DNA of 64,000 nucleotides from Novosphingobium chloroacetimidivorans (GCF_014204535.1 NZ_JACHLR010000007.1:124001-188000), one strand, 5' to 3'; shown: positions 1 to 9,240, counted from the first letter of the stretch. Numbers and translations: made by a program. The notes: generated from the letters alone by a model not told the origin.

Positions 1-36
1 TCCGCCGCAGCCGATGTCCTGCGTACGATGCCCTGA
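1..36 (+). CDS. C-terminal tail of an upstream gene (possible)
   Basis: Frame 1 is open from the window edge to a TGA at 34-36 and would encode the last eleven residues of a protein entering from the left. The next gene starts 24 bases later on the same strand. With so few residues the call rests only on the open frame and the spacing, so it may be chance. Confidence 0.3.
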   Translation, partial: SAAADVLRTMP

Positions 37-60
37 CGGCGAAAGGCCAGGAACAACGCA

Positions 61-303
61 ATGGCGCAAGACAAGCCCAGCGACGGGGCGCCTCAAGAAC
101 CGACCGCGGCACCGGACGACTTGCCCGAGCACGTAAGCGACGATCTTGGCGGTGTGCAGGGCGAAGGGCCCGACGAACGCTCCGAAGATAGCATCGTCGC
201 CAGGCCTCCGGTCGGCGAACCCACTTCCGAGCCCGTGCCGGATGCAGGCGAGATCGAGTGGGCGGGGCAGGTCGTCAAGAAGCCGCCGACGCCCTCGACG
301 TGA
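61..303 (+). CDS. small acidic hypothetical protein
   Basis: This is an 80-residue protein rich in Asp, Glu and Pro, with no hydrophobic segment and no domain I recognise. The composition suggests an intrinsically disordered cytoplasmic protein. An AGGA element sits about eight bases before the ATG, which supports the start. A strong hairpin follows the stop at 310-338 and separates it from the convergent Tad genes. It could be a conserved small protein of sphingomonads, but I cannot assign a function. The reverse-strand frame across it is a shadow. Confidence 0.55.
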   Translation: MAQDKPSDGAPQEPTAAPDDLPEHVSDDLGGVQGEGPDERSEDSIVARPPVGEPTSEPVPDAGEIEWAGQVVKKPPTPST

Positions 304-309
304 TGGAAC

Positions 310-338
310 CGCCGCCTCGGAGTTGATCCGGGGCGGCG
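310..338. terminator. bidirectional hairpin between convergent genes
   Basis: Positions 310-321 pair with 327-338 over 12 base pairs (one T-G wobble) around the five-base loop GTTGA. The hairpin lies 7 bases after the stop of the 80-residue gene and 26 bases beyond the stop of the convergent TadE-like gene. No T-tract follows on either strand, so efficiency as an intrinsic terminator is uncertain. Confidence 0.6.
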
Positions 339-363
339 ACCTATCCGGTCGTTCCGCTTGCGA

Positions 364-1035
364 TCATGCGACCGCGTTGGTGAACTTGTTGCAGGTCATC
401 GACGGGCTCGCAGGCGTGGTCTGGTACAGCTGGCTGATGTCGCGGCTGGCGCGCACCGTGAACGAGGAAATCGAAACGAGCTTGGGCGTGCCGATGAAGG
501 TCGCGCTGACGAGCGGCAGGTAATCGTACTGCACCTCTACGAACATCACCGCTTCCTTGTCGTCGAGCGCGTAGACCTCGTTACCCATCGGACCCATGCC
601 GACCGCACGCGTGTCGCCCTGGACACCATAGCTTGAGGTGACGTTCTTCTTGCCCAGGCACCGCTGCCAGTGAATGTACTGCTGGCCGGTCGTCTTCTTT
701 TCCAGACTGCTGATGATGATCCGGCCGCGATTGAACAGGTCCATCTGCGTTCCCGCCTGCAGCCCGGCGCCGATCAACAGGTCGTCGATGTCGCTTTCAT
801 AGACCTTGCGGTTCTGTAGCTTCGAGTAGTCGCCGATGCGCGAGGCGTTGTCGGCGATCTGGGCCGCGAGCTGGCCCACGCGCATGTTCATGTACGAATA
901 GTTGGCCAGCTCCACGCCCCACAGTCCGGCGGTGAGGAAGAACGGCATGATCAGCGCGAACTCGGTCATGGCGAGGCCGCCGCGGTCGCCGCGCAGCGCT
1001 TGCAGGCGGCGCTTGATGGTGCGCAGACGGCTCAC
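364..1035 (-). CDS. TadE-like pilus assembly protein (second copy)
   Basis: The 223-residue product starts with a short basic leader, then a TadE-type segment, TEFALIMPFFLTAGLWGVE, a single membrane helix preceded by Gly and containing the conserved Glu of pseudopilins. The rest is predicted extracytoplasmic. I chose the GTG at 1035 because it overlaps the stop of the upstream TadE gene as GTGA; residues encoded upstream of it do not look like protein. It is the last of three translationally coupled genes. Known TadE/TadF proteins are minor pseudopilins of the Flp/Tad secretion machine, but the secretion ATPase, prepilin peptidase and Flp pilin genes are not in this window. Confidence 0.8.
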   Translation of the reverse strand: MSRLRTIKRRLQALRGDRGGLAMTEFALIMPFFLTAGLWGVELANYSYMNMRVGQLAAQIADNASRIGDYSKLQNRKVYESDIDDLLIGAGLQAGTQMDLFNRGRIIISSLEKKTTGQQYIHWQRCLGKKNVTSSYGVQGDTRAVGMGPMGNEVYALDDKEAVMFVEVQYDYLPLVSATFIGTPKLVSISSFTVRASRDISQLYQTTPASPSMTCNKFTNAVA

Positions 1036-1622
1036 GTGCAATTCCTGACTGGCGGCGCCTTGACCACGTTGGTCCAGGGCTGGTTGGTGAGCACGGTCTT
1101 GGACGCGAGAGTGTACGTGGACGGCGCGCCGAGCATGCTGGCGATGGGGAATGGGCGCGGGTAGGTGACGGTCACCAGATAGACGACCACGTCCCGCGCG
1201 CCGCCCAGGCCGACGCTGCCCTGGTCGGCATCCCATCTCGAATTTTCGTTGACGTCCTCGTATGGTTCGCCGTTGTCGCATTTGTTGTTGTGGTTGTTGT
1301 CGTCGTAGTCCTCGGGCTTGCCGGTGGACGAGAACGAGGGATAGGCGGTCCGCTGGAAGGCGATCGTCGCCTTGGGCGCGATGTCCTGCACCGCCTTCGT
1401 CACCGCATCGTCGATCGCAGTCGCTTTGGACGAGGCGTTCTCCAGCGTGGAGCTGCGTGCGGCGGCCTGGATCGCGCCTTCCAGGATGGACGCGGTGTAC
1501 ATGTTGTAACCCAGGTCCAGCAGCCCGAGCAGCGCGATCAGCAGCACGGGTGTCAGCAGCGCGAACTCCACCGCGCTGACGCCGCGCCGGTCACGCTGGA
1601 GATTGCTCAGCCGGCGGATCAT
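1032..1622 (-). CDS. TadE-like pilus assembly protein (first copy)
   Basis: The 196-residue protein opens with a basic stretch and then GVSAVEFALLTPVLLIALLG, the classic TadE membrane segment with Glu five residues after the Gly/Val cleavage-type position. A Asp/Asn-rich region at about residues 105-130 may bind calcium. The ATG at 1622 overlaps the stop of the TadG-like gene as ATGA, which fixes the start. It is coupled at its 3' end to a second TadE gene. The role is inferred to be a minor pseudopilin or surface component of a Tad apparatus encoded partly elsewhere. Confidence 0.82.
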   Translation of the reverse strand: MIRRLSNLQRDRRGVSAVEFALLTPVLLIALLGLLDLGYNMYTASILEGAIQAAARSSTLENASSKATAIDDAVTKAVQDIAPKATIAFQRTAYPSFSSTGKPEDYDDNNHNNKCDNGEPYEDVNENSRWDADQGSVGLGGARDVVVYLVTVTYPRPFPIASMLGAPSTYTLASKTVLTNQPWTNVVKAPPVRNCT

Positions 1623-3274
1623 TTGATGATCCGCAAGTCGCCGATCGAAGCGGCGATGGCTGCGAAGGCATTGCTCAGCTGTGTTGAATTGGCCGCCTGG
1701 AACCAGTGTCCCGAGCCGGCGCAATCCTTCATCAGAGTAGGAACCGTTGTGCCGAAGCCGATCACCCAGACGGTAACGTTCTTGTTCTTCACCTGATTGC
1801 AGGCGTAGCTGAAGCGCTTCTCGACCGTCTGCGTCAGGTTGTACGGTGAACTGGAGTTCCAGCGCCTCTGCGACAGAGGCTCGATGCCGTATGTGCCGTA
1901 AGAGAAATCCGAGGGTGCAGTCTGTCCGTCCGTCAGAAAGATCAGGTGGCGGCTGGACGGGCGGCCATTCACATCGCCGTTCTCGGATGCGAAGATGCCC
2001 GTCGGCGAGATCAGGCGACCTCCCCAGATCATGCCGATGTCGTGGTAGGTGCTGCCGGCGGGAACCAAGCCATCGACATATGTCGCCACTTGGCTCGCAG
2101 TCATCTCGGCGAGCTTGCGTGACTCGGCCGGGCAGGCGGCAAAGCCGTAATCAGCGGCGTTCACGTAGTCGGAGCTCGATTCAACGGCGCTGGGCGACCA
2201 GTATCCACCCCAGGAGTTGACTGCCCGTAGATAAGACACGTCACGAAGCATAATGTGCCACTGTGTATCGGGTTTGCTGCTATCGGGAACCGCATCGATA
2301 TCGAGATCGCGAGCCTTCGTCAGGTCGACGTTGTTGTAATCATTAATGACGTAAGTCTTGCGCTCTTCGATGCAGCCCTCGAACGGGACGGCCACTTGGG
2401 AAGGGGATGCAGCCGTGCCGCCGATCTTCATGTTCAGCGATGTACCTTTGGGCAGGTTACTGCTGGCGCCGGACTTGAGGCTGCTCACGTTGACGGTTTC
2501 GGTTTGGTAGCGCCACTTCGCATTCCAACCCGAGTTTACCGCCGTGCGGCTCTCCAGATCGGTTGAGTCCGCTATCCAACCCGACTTGAGCAGGTAGCCG
2601 ACATTGACGTTGGTCGAGTAGGGCACGAAGCCCCAACGGATTCGCGTGCCTTGCGTCTTGTTGCTCTCGATCGAGGCGTAGAAGTCCTTCACCGTCTGGC
2701 GCAGAACCGAGATCTTGGGGCTGGTGTCGCCAGTGTTGGTTTCGTTCATCGAGCCGGTGACGTCGAGCACCATCATGATGTCCGTGTTGGCGTAGTGAAA
2801 CTGGGCCGAGCACTGGACGGTGACCGGCAGGGCATCCACGGCGAACAGCTTCATCACCGAAGTGGGCACGCTGACGCTGGCTGTACCGTTGATCGTGTAG
2901 TCCGGCGACAAGGTCATCGCGAAGGTGCGGCCCGAGGTGCCGTAGGCCCCATCCTGAAAGTTCAGGTTGAAGAACCGCGTGCCCACGGCATTGGCATCGG
3001 TCGGGATGACCTGATTGGTGATGACGGTGCCGCCGATCTTCTTGCGCGTCGCCAGCACGCCCGCGTCGCAGGCCTGCTGCAGGCGTGTGCGCGACAGGTA
3101 CCCGCGGCTGATATCGACGCCGCCGCCCACAACCGCCAGCATCGGGATGATCGCGGCCGCCACGATCAGGAACGTGTTGCCGCGCTGGTCTCGCGCCAGC
3201 CGGCGCAGCCATCCGCCGATCCGGAATGCGGAACGGGCGCGGCGTGCGGAAACAGGGTTGGTCACGCGAGGCAT
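1619..3274 (-). CDS. TadG-like pilus protein with VWA domain
   Basis: This 551-residue protein has an N-terminal TadG/TadE-like membrane segment (DQRGNTFLIVAAAIIPMLAV) followed by a large exported part. A von Willebrand A region begins at MMVLDVTGSM, with the DxTGS variant of the MIDAS metal site, and a second acidic-Thr element is visible at FLTDGQT. The ATG at 3274 was chosen because residues encoded further upstream are low-complexity and not protein-like. It heads a three-gene ATGA-coupled unit. TadG-type proteins anchor or assemble Flp pili in the envelope; the VWA part is likely an adhesion or assembly module. Confidence 0.85.
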   Translation of the reverse strand: MPRVTNPVSARRARSAFRIGGWLRRLARDQRGNTFLIVAAAIIPMLAVVGGGVDISRGYLSRTRLQQACDAGVLATRKKIGGTVITNQVIPTDANAVGTRFFNLNFQDGAYGTSGRTFAMTLSPDYTINGTASVSVPTSVMKLFAVDALPVTVQCSAQFHYANTDIMMVLDVTGSMNETNTGDTSPKISVLRQTVKDFYASIESNKTQGTRIRWGFVPYSTNVNVGYLLKSGWIADSTDLESRTAVNSGWNAKWRYQTETVNVSSLKSGASSNLPKGTSLNMKIGGTAASPSQVAVPFEGCIEERKTYVINDYNNVDLTKARDLDIDAVPDSSKPDTQWHIMLRDVSYLRAVNSWGGYWSPSAVESSSDYVNAADYGFAACPAESRKLAEMTASQVATYVDGLVPAGSTYHDIGMIWGGRLISPTGIFASENGDVNGRPSSRHLIFLTDGQTAPSDFSYGTYGIEPLSQRRWNSSSPYNLTQTVEKRFSYACNQVKNKNVTVWVIGFGTTVPTLMKDCAGSGHWFQAANSTQLSNAFAAIAASIGDLRIIK

Positions 3275-3677
3275 GAGGGGGGGTGCGACTCCGATTTTTC
3301 TATGGCACTGCAATACGCGCTCAGGCGTAACCGGCAGTGCAACGGCGATGGTAAATTTCGGCCAACCATCGACCTGCGCAAGAGCCGCAAGGCACTGCGA
3401 TTTCCAGGGAGAGCCTGCCCCGCTATACCGCTCGTCCCGTTGCCTTTTCCCGGCACAAGCGCGAAAGATGGATCGCTGGCGTTGAGGTCCGCGATAAGCG
3501 GCTCGCGCGAGTGCGTGGGCGACAGGGTCTACGTAGTCGACATGACGGATCAAGCGCTGCTGGCTGCGATCGCGGAGGGTCAACCGGCGAGTGCCCGGTT
3601 GCTCGTCGATGTGATCCGTGCAGCGCCGATGCCGTTGTTCGTATTGCTGAGGGCGCCCGGCTCAGCCTTCCTTTAAT
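3275..3677. other. intergenic region upstream of the Tad genes
   Basis: About 400 bases without a convincing gene. It must carry the promoter for the Tad unit on the minus strand. Long open frames cross it on both strands, but their translations are Arg/Ala-rich shadows of the neighbouring genes. I found no clear sigma-70 boxes. Confidence 0.4.
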
Positions 3678-3706
3678 CTAGGTCAATCATCGATTGATAA
3701 GCCTAG
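3678..3706 (-). terminator. hairpin after the beta-propeller-like gene
   Basis: An outer CTAGG/CCTAG pair (3678-3682 and 3702-3706) encloses TCAATC/GATTGA (3683-3688 and 3692-3697) around an ATC loop. It lies directly after the stop codon of the minus-strand gene ending at 3707. No strong T-tract follows, so this is a probable rather than certain terminator. Confidence 0.45.
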
Positions 3707-4522
3707 TCAATTCGCGAGACGCATCTCGATCATCTCGCCGCCTTTGCGGGCGATCCCCCACAAGTGCCACGGTGCGCTCTCGTCCCAATCGATTGCCTGG
3801 CCTTCCGCGGCCATGGCATATGTGCCGCGATAATCGAGCGTGGCACCGCCCTTGGGCAGGGTCACGGCGTAAAGCTCGGGCAAGTCGTGGCCGCTCAGAT
3901 ACAGCCTTCCATCGGTCCCCCAGCCACCACCGGAAATGCTCATGGGTGCGATACGCTCGAGGATCTGGCGCGGCAGCGCCCAACTTTCGGTGCGTCGCCA
4001 GGCATCGTCGAAGCGGACGAGCTGGGTATGGCGATGGTCGCGCGGCGGCTCGCCGCCCTTGCCGTCGTAGTTGGCGAACATCGCCCACCAGGCGCCGTCG
4101 CGGCGGTCGACCCAGGTCAGCGAGCCGATCTGCATGCCGAGCGAGACCGAGCGCTTGTGTACCAGGGACTGCGGATCGAAGATCTCGACCGAGCTGGTCT
4201 GCGGGACTTGCGGGAAGTTGGAGGCGGCGCAAACCAGCTCCCTGGCGATCAGGGCGCAGCTGTTGATGTGGGGGAAGCGTTGCGGATCGCCGGCCCAGGC
4301 TGCGCGCTTTTCGCCCGTGCGCTTGTCGTAGCGAGCGATCCGGTAATTGGCGATGGCCCAGACATCGTTCGGCCCTACCGCCACGCCTTGCCGGGCTTCC
4401 GGAGCGGGAATGCGACGCAGGGTTTCGGCGGTGCCGGCGACCATGGGCATGGAGCTAGGGGGTTTGGCAGGGGCAGCGGCCGATGGCGCCGCCGCGAGCA
4501 TGAGCAGGAGCGCGCCGAACAT
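3707..4522 (-). CDS. secreted protein, possible beta-propeller, partner of TonB receptor
   Basis: The 271-residue product begins with a signal peptide (MFGALLLMLAAAPSAAAPA). The mature part contains repeated Trp- and Gly-containing strands (for example VGPNDVWAIANYRIARYDKR and DGRLYLSGHDLPELYAV) suggesting a small beta-propeller. Its ATG shares one base with the stop of the upstream TonB receptor (TGATG), so the two are translationally coupled. I do not recognise a named family; a phytase-like or substrate-binding role beside a receptor and PhoD is possible but unproven. Confidence 0.7.
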   Translation of the reverse strand: MFGALLLMLAAAPSAAAPAKPPSSMPMVAGTAETLRRIPAPEARQGVAVGPNDVWAIANYRIARYDKRTGEKRAAWAGDPQRFPHINSCALIARELVCAASNFPQVPQTSSVEIFDPQSLVHKRSVSLGMQIGSLTWVDRRDGAWWAMFANYDGKGGEPPRDHRHTQLVRFDDAWRRTESWALPRQILERIAPMSISGGGWGTDGRLYLSGHDLPELYAVTLPKGGATLDYRGTYAMAAEGQAIDWDESAPWHLWGIARKGGEMIEMRLAN

Positions 4523-7161
4523 CAGAAGCTCGCCGTCACGCCGAAGAAGAAGGTGCGTCCGTACTCCGCCGATTCCTGCAGGAAGTCCTGGTTAGGCCCT
4601 ACCAGCTCACGCCGGCCGGCATCGGACAGGTTCTGGCCTTCCGCGTAGATCGTCAGCTGCGGCGTGATGCGATAGCTGATGTTGGCGTCGAAAGTCGTGC
4701 GTCCCTTCCAGTACTGGTCGGCGTTGGGGATCGTGTCGTTGATCGTCTCGAGAAAGCCGCCGATGTAGTTGTACGACACCCGACCTTCGAACTTGCCGCG
4801 CTGGTAGTAGATCGAGGCGTTACCGGTCACGTCCGGTTGCAGGTACAGTCCGGTGACACGTGGCCCGGCCGAGGTCAGGAAGGTGAACCTGGAATCGATC
4901 AGCGTCACGTTGCCGCTGACGCCAAAACCGTTGAGAGGGTCGGGCAGGAAGGTGAGGGCCTGCTGCACGCCCAGCTCGATGCCCCGAATGCGTGCGGTCT
5001 CGGCGTTGCGCGGGGTGGTGACGAAGACCTGCTCGGCACCGCGACCCACGTCCAGCGTCTCGACCGCGGTGATCGAGAAGATCTCGTTGCTGATCGACTT
5101 GGAGAACACGGCCACCGAGACCAGGCCGTCCGGCGGATAAGCCTCGAAGCTGAGGTCGAAGCCTTCGCTCTTGCGGGGGCGCAGGCCGGGGTTGCCGCGG
5201 GTCAGACGAGCCTGGCTGCCGTCGAACGTCAGGCTCTCCGAAGCCGCGAGCGAGCCGTAATCCGGTCGGCCGATCGTGTTGGTCCAGGCGGCACGGACCA
5301 GGAACTGCGGGTTCACGTCCCACCGCAAGTGCACGCCGGGAAGCCAATTGTCGTAGCTGCCGCCATTCTCGACCGGCGTCAGCGTGGCGCCTTGCGCGCG
5401 GATGCCGGTGGAATCGATCTTGGTATGCTCGTAGCGCAGACCGCCCAGCAGGGTCAGATCGCCGAACTTGACGCTGCCTTGCAGGTAGCCCGCGTAGACG
5501 TCCTCCTCCACGCGATAGGCGCCGCTATCGGGTCGCACCGTGGTGGTGAAGCGGCCCTGGTTGGCGGCGAAGAAATCCTGATACTCCTCAACGCCGATGC
5601 GCGGATTGATCCGGTAGCGGCCGCGGATCAGCTTTTCGGGACCGGGTACGTCGACGGCGTCGAGCGAGTAGGCAAAGCCGCTGCCGGCGGTGTAGTCGGT
5701 CTGCAGGTTGCTGAACGTGCGCCGCGTGGTGCGATACACGCCGCCCGTCTTGAGCTTGAGCGCAGCGCCATCATCCCACGCCACGTTGAGGCGGAACTGG
5801 TTGCTCTTCTCCAGCGTGCGCAGTTCCTGGCTGCGCTGCTGCTGCAGGAAGAAGTTGGCTGGGTTGCGATTGGCCGCCTCGTTCGCCGGCGTGAACACCG
5901 GGTAGAAGCCGGACGTGTCGTAGCTGAAGGCGTAGTTGCCCGCCTGCGCGTCGCGCGTGCGAAACTCGATCGACTCGTTGGGCACTCGCAGCCGCCCTTG
6001 CGAATAGATTGCGTCGCCATCGATGGTGAACTGGTCCTTCGGCTTCCACTCCGCCTCGGTGCGACCGATCAGGATACGGCGCTTGGTGATCGGCTGGTTC
6101 AGCTGAATGATGTTGCGACCGCCGGTGAAGCTGCCACTTGTCGGCGTCTGATTGCGCACAGTGCCGAACGCGCCCGAGGTGAGCGGCTCGGTGCGGAACT
6201 CGATGCGCTCCTCGTCGTCCTCGGTGCGCGCGAAGATACCGCTGGCACCCCAGCGGAAGGTGTCACCGCGATACTCGATCTTGGCGTTGGCGCCCGCGCG
6301 TTGCTTGGTGTTGTTATAATAGAACAGGCGCAGCTGCGTGGGCACCTGGATGTCGTTGCCACGCGGATCGCCCGAGTTCACCGGCGCACCCGCGGCCGTG
6401 TATTCGCGGACGGAGGGACTGGCGACCTCGATCTGCGGGATGTCGTAGTCGAGCTGCTCGAAGCTGGCGCCGATCACCACGCCCCATTCGCGATCCGCGC
6501 CGAAGCGGCCGCCGCTGGCGAAGGCGAAGCGCATCGACGGCTTATCGTTGCGGACGTCGCCATGCTGCTCGTAGATGCCGTAAGAGCCGATACCGTTGAA
6601 GAAGAAGTCCTTCTTCGCGTCGAAGGCGGAGCGGGTTTCGATGTTGATGATGCCGCCGATTGCGTTGGCGTCGTTCTCGGGCGTTACTGTCTTGATGACT
6701 TCGACCCGGCCGGCCATCACCGATGGCACGATGTCGAGCGGCACCGTGCGCCCGCTCTCGTCCACGCCGGAGACGATCGCGCCATCGACAGTGGTGCGGT
6801 TGTAGGTGGAGGACAGACCACGCAGGACCGGGAAGCGTGGCTCGCCCTGGTCTTCCTGCACCGAGACGCCCGGGATACGGCGCAGGGCGGCGGCGGTGTT
6901 GTGATCGGGCAGCTTGCCGATGTCGTCCGACGAGATCACGTCGGAGACGACGAAGGCGTCGCGCTTGGCTGCACGGGCGGCGCGCTGCGCCTCGCGCTGG
7001 CCGGTGACGACGATATCCTCGGCCGGCAGGTCCTTGTCTGCACCCGGTACCGCGTCCGGCGACATCGCATCTTGCGCGTGCGCCTGGCTGGCGAGCATCG
7101 GCGCATGGCAGACACCGGCCATCATCAGCGCCATCGCGCTGCGGACATATGCAGATTTCAT
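4522..7161 (-). CDS. TonB-dependent receptor
   Basis: This is an 879-residue outer-membrane receptor of normal length. A signal peptide ends near HAQDA, a TonB-box-like EDIVVTGQRE follows, and then a plug domain (DIGKLPDHNTAAALRRIPGV, VEVIKTVTPENDANAIGG). The barrel ends in the expected C-terminal aromatic (GVTASF). The plug resembles the TonB-Xanth-Caul type that imports carbohydrates or other large substrates in Caulobacter, xanthomonads and sphingomonads. It is coupled to a secreted beta-propeller-like gene and divergent from a PhoD phosphatase, which hints at organophosphate or nutrient scavenging. Confidence 0.92.
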   Translation of the reverse strand: MKSAYVRSAMALMMAGVCHAPMLASQAHAQDAMSPDAVPGADKDLPAEDIVVTGQREAQRAARAAKRDAFVVSDVISSDDIGKLPDHNTAAALRRIPGVSVQEDQGEPRFPVLRGLSSTYNRTTVDGAIVSGVDESGRTVPLDIVPSVMAGRVEVIKTVTPENDANAIGGIINIETRSAFDAKKDFFFNGIGSYGIYEQHGDVRNDKPSMRFAFASGGRFGADREWGVVIGASFEQLDYDIPQIEVASPSVREYTAAGAPVNSGDPRGNDIQVPTQLRLFYYNNTKQRAGANAKIEYRGDTFRWGASGIFARTEDDEERIEFRTEPLTSGAFGTVRNQTPTSGSFTGGRNIIQLNQPITKRRILIGRTEAEWKPKDQFTIDGDAIYSQGRLRVPNESIEFRTRDAQAGNYAFSYDTSGFYPVFTPANEAANRNPANFFLQQQRSQELRTLEKSNQFRLNVAWDDGAALKLKTGGVYRTTRRTFSNLQTDYTAGSGFAYSLDAVDVPGPEKLIRGRYRINPRIGVEEYQDFFAANQGRFTTTVRPDSGAYRVEEDVYAGYLQGSVKFGDLTLLGGLRYEHTKIDSTGIRAQGATLTPVENGGSYDNWLPGVHLRWDVNPQFLVRAAWTNTIGRPDYGSLAASESLTFDGSQARLTRGNPGLRPRKSEGFDLSFEAYPPDGLVSVAVFSKSISNEIFSITAVETLDVGRGAEQVFVTTPRNAETARIRGIELGVQQALTFLPDPLNGFGVSGNVTLIDSRFTFLTSAGPRVTGLYLQPDVTGNASIYYQRGKFEGRVSYNYIGGFLETINDTIPNADQYWKGRTTFDANISYRITPQLTIYAEGQNLSDAGRRELVGPNQDFLQESAEYGRTFFFGVTASF

Positions 7162-7202
7162 CGGATCGCCCCCTGTCGTGGGGCGCCTCTAAAAGCAGGC
7201 TG

Positions 7203-7218
7203 TGACGGGATCGCGTCA
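7203..7218. promoter_or_regulatory. inverted repeat between divergent TonB receptor and phoD
   Basis: TGACG (7203-7207) and CGTCA (7214-7218) form a perfect 5-bp inverted repeat with a six-base spacer, in the only gap between the divergent TonB receptor and phoD-like gene. It could be a shared operator. It only loosely resembles a Pho box (CTGTGAC at 7200-7206), so PhoB control is a guess. Confidence 0.3.
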
Positions 7219-7296
7219 TCTTGATGGCAGATCGATGACCGGCACGCTGCTGCAAGCGTCACGATCCTGAAATGCCGTTCGGCCAGGCAGTCCGGC

Positions 7297-8844
7297 ATGC
7301 TCATCCAACGCCGCACCACTCTTGCCGGGCTTGCCGCCGCGCCAGCCCTCCTTGCGTTCGGACGCGCTTTCGCGCTGGGCAACGAGGCGCTGTTCAGCTT
7401 CGGCGTCGCCTCAGGCGAACCTGGGCCGGATGGCATGGTGCTATGGACGCGGCTGGCGGCAAGGCCGCTCCAGGCGGACGGAGGCATGCCGCATCGCCGG
7501 GTGCCGGTCCGCTGGCAAGTCTACGCCGACGAGACCGCGCGCCGCGTCGTGCAGGCAGGTGAGGGCTATGCCGAGCCGGAGTGGGGCCATTCGGTTCATG
7601 TAGAGGTCTCCGGCCTCGAACCCGACAGGCACTACTGGTACCGTTTCTTCGTTGAGGGACAGGCCAGCGCGATCGGCCGCACCCGGACAGCACCGGCGCC
7701 TGGAGCCGCGGTCGATCGGCTGCGTTTCTGCTTCGGCTCGTGCCAGAAGTACGAGAACGGCTTCTATGGTGCCTGGGCCAATGCTGTCGCCGAAGATCCC
7801 GACCTTATCTTCTTCCTCGGTGACTATATCTACGAGGCCAAGCCATCTGTCGGCACGATCCGGGTGCACATCAATCCTGAGTGCATGGACCTTCCGGGCT
7901 ATCGCATCCGCTACGCCACGTACCGGCTCGATCCGCAGCTGCAGGCCGCGCATGCGATCGCGCCATGGCTGGTGACCTGGGACGATCACGAGGTAGCCAA
8001 CGACTATGCCGACCTGCTGGACCAGGACAATGGCGATCCTGCCCAGTTCGCACGGCGGCGCGCCGCTGCCTATCATGCCTATTACGAGTTCATGCCGCTG
8101 CGCCGCGCGTCGCGTCCCGATAGGGCGGCCATGCGTTTGTACCGGCAACTCGATTGGGGGAGGCTGGCGCGGTTTCAGATCCTCGATGATCGGCAATATC
8201 GCTCCGCGCGCGCCTGCCACCCGCTCGGGCTGCTCACCGCGCATCGCCGCGGGCCCAGCATCGTCGCGCCATGCCCCGAACTGGGCGATCCGAGCCGCAC
8301 GATGCTGGGCAAGGCGCAGGAACAATGGCTGGACGCCTCGCTGGCAGGTTCGCCCGCCACTTGGAATGTGCTGGCACAGCAGACCCAGATGACACCCTAT
8401 CCGCGCCGCGATCCGGAAGCGCCTTCGTCCCCCCGCCGCCTGCAGACGGTGGACACCTGGGACGGCTACGACGCCACCCGCGACCGCATCCTTGACGCGT
8501 GGCAACGCCACCGGACCAGCAACCCTCTGGTGATCGGCGGCGACATACACGCCTTTGTGGCAAGCGAGCTGCAGCATCAGGGCCGACCGATCGCGCCAAG
8601 TTTCATCGGCGGCTCAATCACAACCTTCGCCGGCGACACGTTGCTGAAGGCCAACACCGCCGAGAACCCCCTCTACCGGTTCGCCGACAACACCGTGCGC
8701 GGCTACGGCCGGGTCGACTTGACAGCGAAAGCCGCGGACGTGACCTTCAGGGCCATCGTCGATCCCAACGATCCCATGACGTCAGCGTACGATCTGGCTA
8801 GGTTCCATGTCGGTGCCGGCACACCGACGCTATCCATGACATAG
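7297..8844 (+). CDS. phoD: alkaline phosphatase D family, Tat-exported
   Basis: The 515-residue protein begins with a twin-arginine signal (QRRTTLAGLAAAPALLAFG). It then has the PhoD N-terminal Ig-like region (FSFGVASGEPGPDGMVLWTR) and the metallophosphatase core: FGSCQKYENGFY, FFLGDYIYE, WDDHEVANDY and IGGDIHAF, which supply the Fe/Ca ligands known for PhoD. Length is usual for the family. The enzyme hydrolyses phosphate mono- and diesters in the periplasm. It is divergent from a TonB receptor, consistent with a scavenging unit. The real substrate could be a phosphodiester; PhoD-like enzymes are broad. Confidence 0.9.
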   Translation: MLIQRRTTLAGLAAAPALLAFGRAFALGNEALFSFGVASGEPGPDGMVLWTRLAARPLQADGGMPHRRVPVRWQVYADETARRVVQAGEGYAEPEWGHSVHVEVSGLEPDRHYWYRFFVEGQASAIGRTRTAPAPGAAVDRLRFCFGSCQKYENGFYGAWANAVAEDPDLIFFLGDYIYEAKPSVGTIRVHINPECMDLPGYRIRYATYRLDPQLQAAHAIAPWLVTWDDHEVANDYADLLDQDNGDPAQFARRRAAAYHAYYEFMPLRRASRPDRAAMRLYRQLDWGRLARFQILDDRQYRSARACHPLGLLTAHRRGPSIVAPCPELGDPSRTMLGKAQEQWLDASLAGSPATWNVLAQQTQMTPYPRRDPEAPSSPRRLQTVDTWDGYDATRDRILDAWQRHRTSNPLVIGGDIHAFVASELQHQGRPIAPSFIGGSITTFAGDTLLKANTAENPLYRFADNTVRGYGRVDLTAKAADVTFRAIVDPNDPMTSAYDLARFHVGAGTPTLSMT

Positions 8845-8919
8845 CGAACGGGTGTCCTGGAAGCACACCTTGCCGAGATCCTGCACGGTGCCGGCGATGG
8901 CGGGCAAACCGAACCACCA

Positions 8920-9213
8920 TCAAAACCTGGCGCTCACGCCGAAGTCGGCGTTGATACCATAGGTTTCGCGCGAGTACTTTTGCCGCCGGGTGGTCTGGTA
9001 GTAGGCCAACGGCGCATCGGCGATGTTGGAGACCGAGCCGAATACCTCAACCCCTTCCAGCAGCTGATAGCCTAGCCGCGCATCCAGTCCGGTGCGGCCC
9101 GCCTCGTAGATATCGCCGGCCGTACCCTGCGCCGGGCTGCCGACGTTCTCGATGTAGCCGGTGCGGCAGGCCACGGCAATTCGAGCGGCGAACGGGCTTT
9201 TCTCGTCAGGTGG
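8920..9213 (-). pseudogene. C-terminal fragment of a TonB-dependent receptor
   Basis: About 97 codons encode only the last beta-strands of a TonB receptor: SPFAARIAVACRTGYIENVG, then GLDARLGYQLLEGVEVFGSV and a C-terminal aromatic (GVSARF). The frame is closed by a TGA just upstream at about 9216, and no plug or upstream barrel is present nearby. It is a remnant of a deleted receptor gene, different in sequence from the intact receptor at 4522-7161. Confidence 0.7.
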
Positions 9214-9223
9214 TCATTCAGCT

Positions 9224-9240
9224 GATCTCGGTCCGAGATC
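9224..9240. promoter_or_regulatory. 17-bp palindrome upstream of the GPH symporter
   Basis: GATCTCGG (9224-9231) and CCGAGATC (9233-9240) are perfect inverted arms around a single T, 51 bases before the symporter ATG. The position fits an operator for a dimeric repressor such as LacI, but no regulator gene is adjacent. Confidence 0.4.

Noticed and set aside
2651..3676. 341-residue plus-strand frame across the TadG-like gene
   Set aside because: It is antisense to a gene with clear TadG/VWA motifs; its translation has no family features and is rich in Arg, His and Gly, as GC-rich shadows are.
4837..7224. 795-residue plus-strand frame
   Set aside because: It is entirely antisense to the TonB receptor and its composition follows third-position GC of the true gene.
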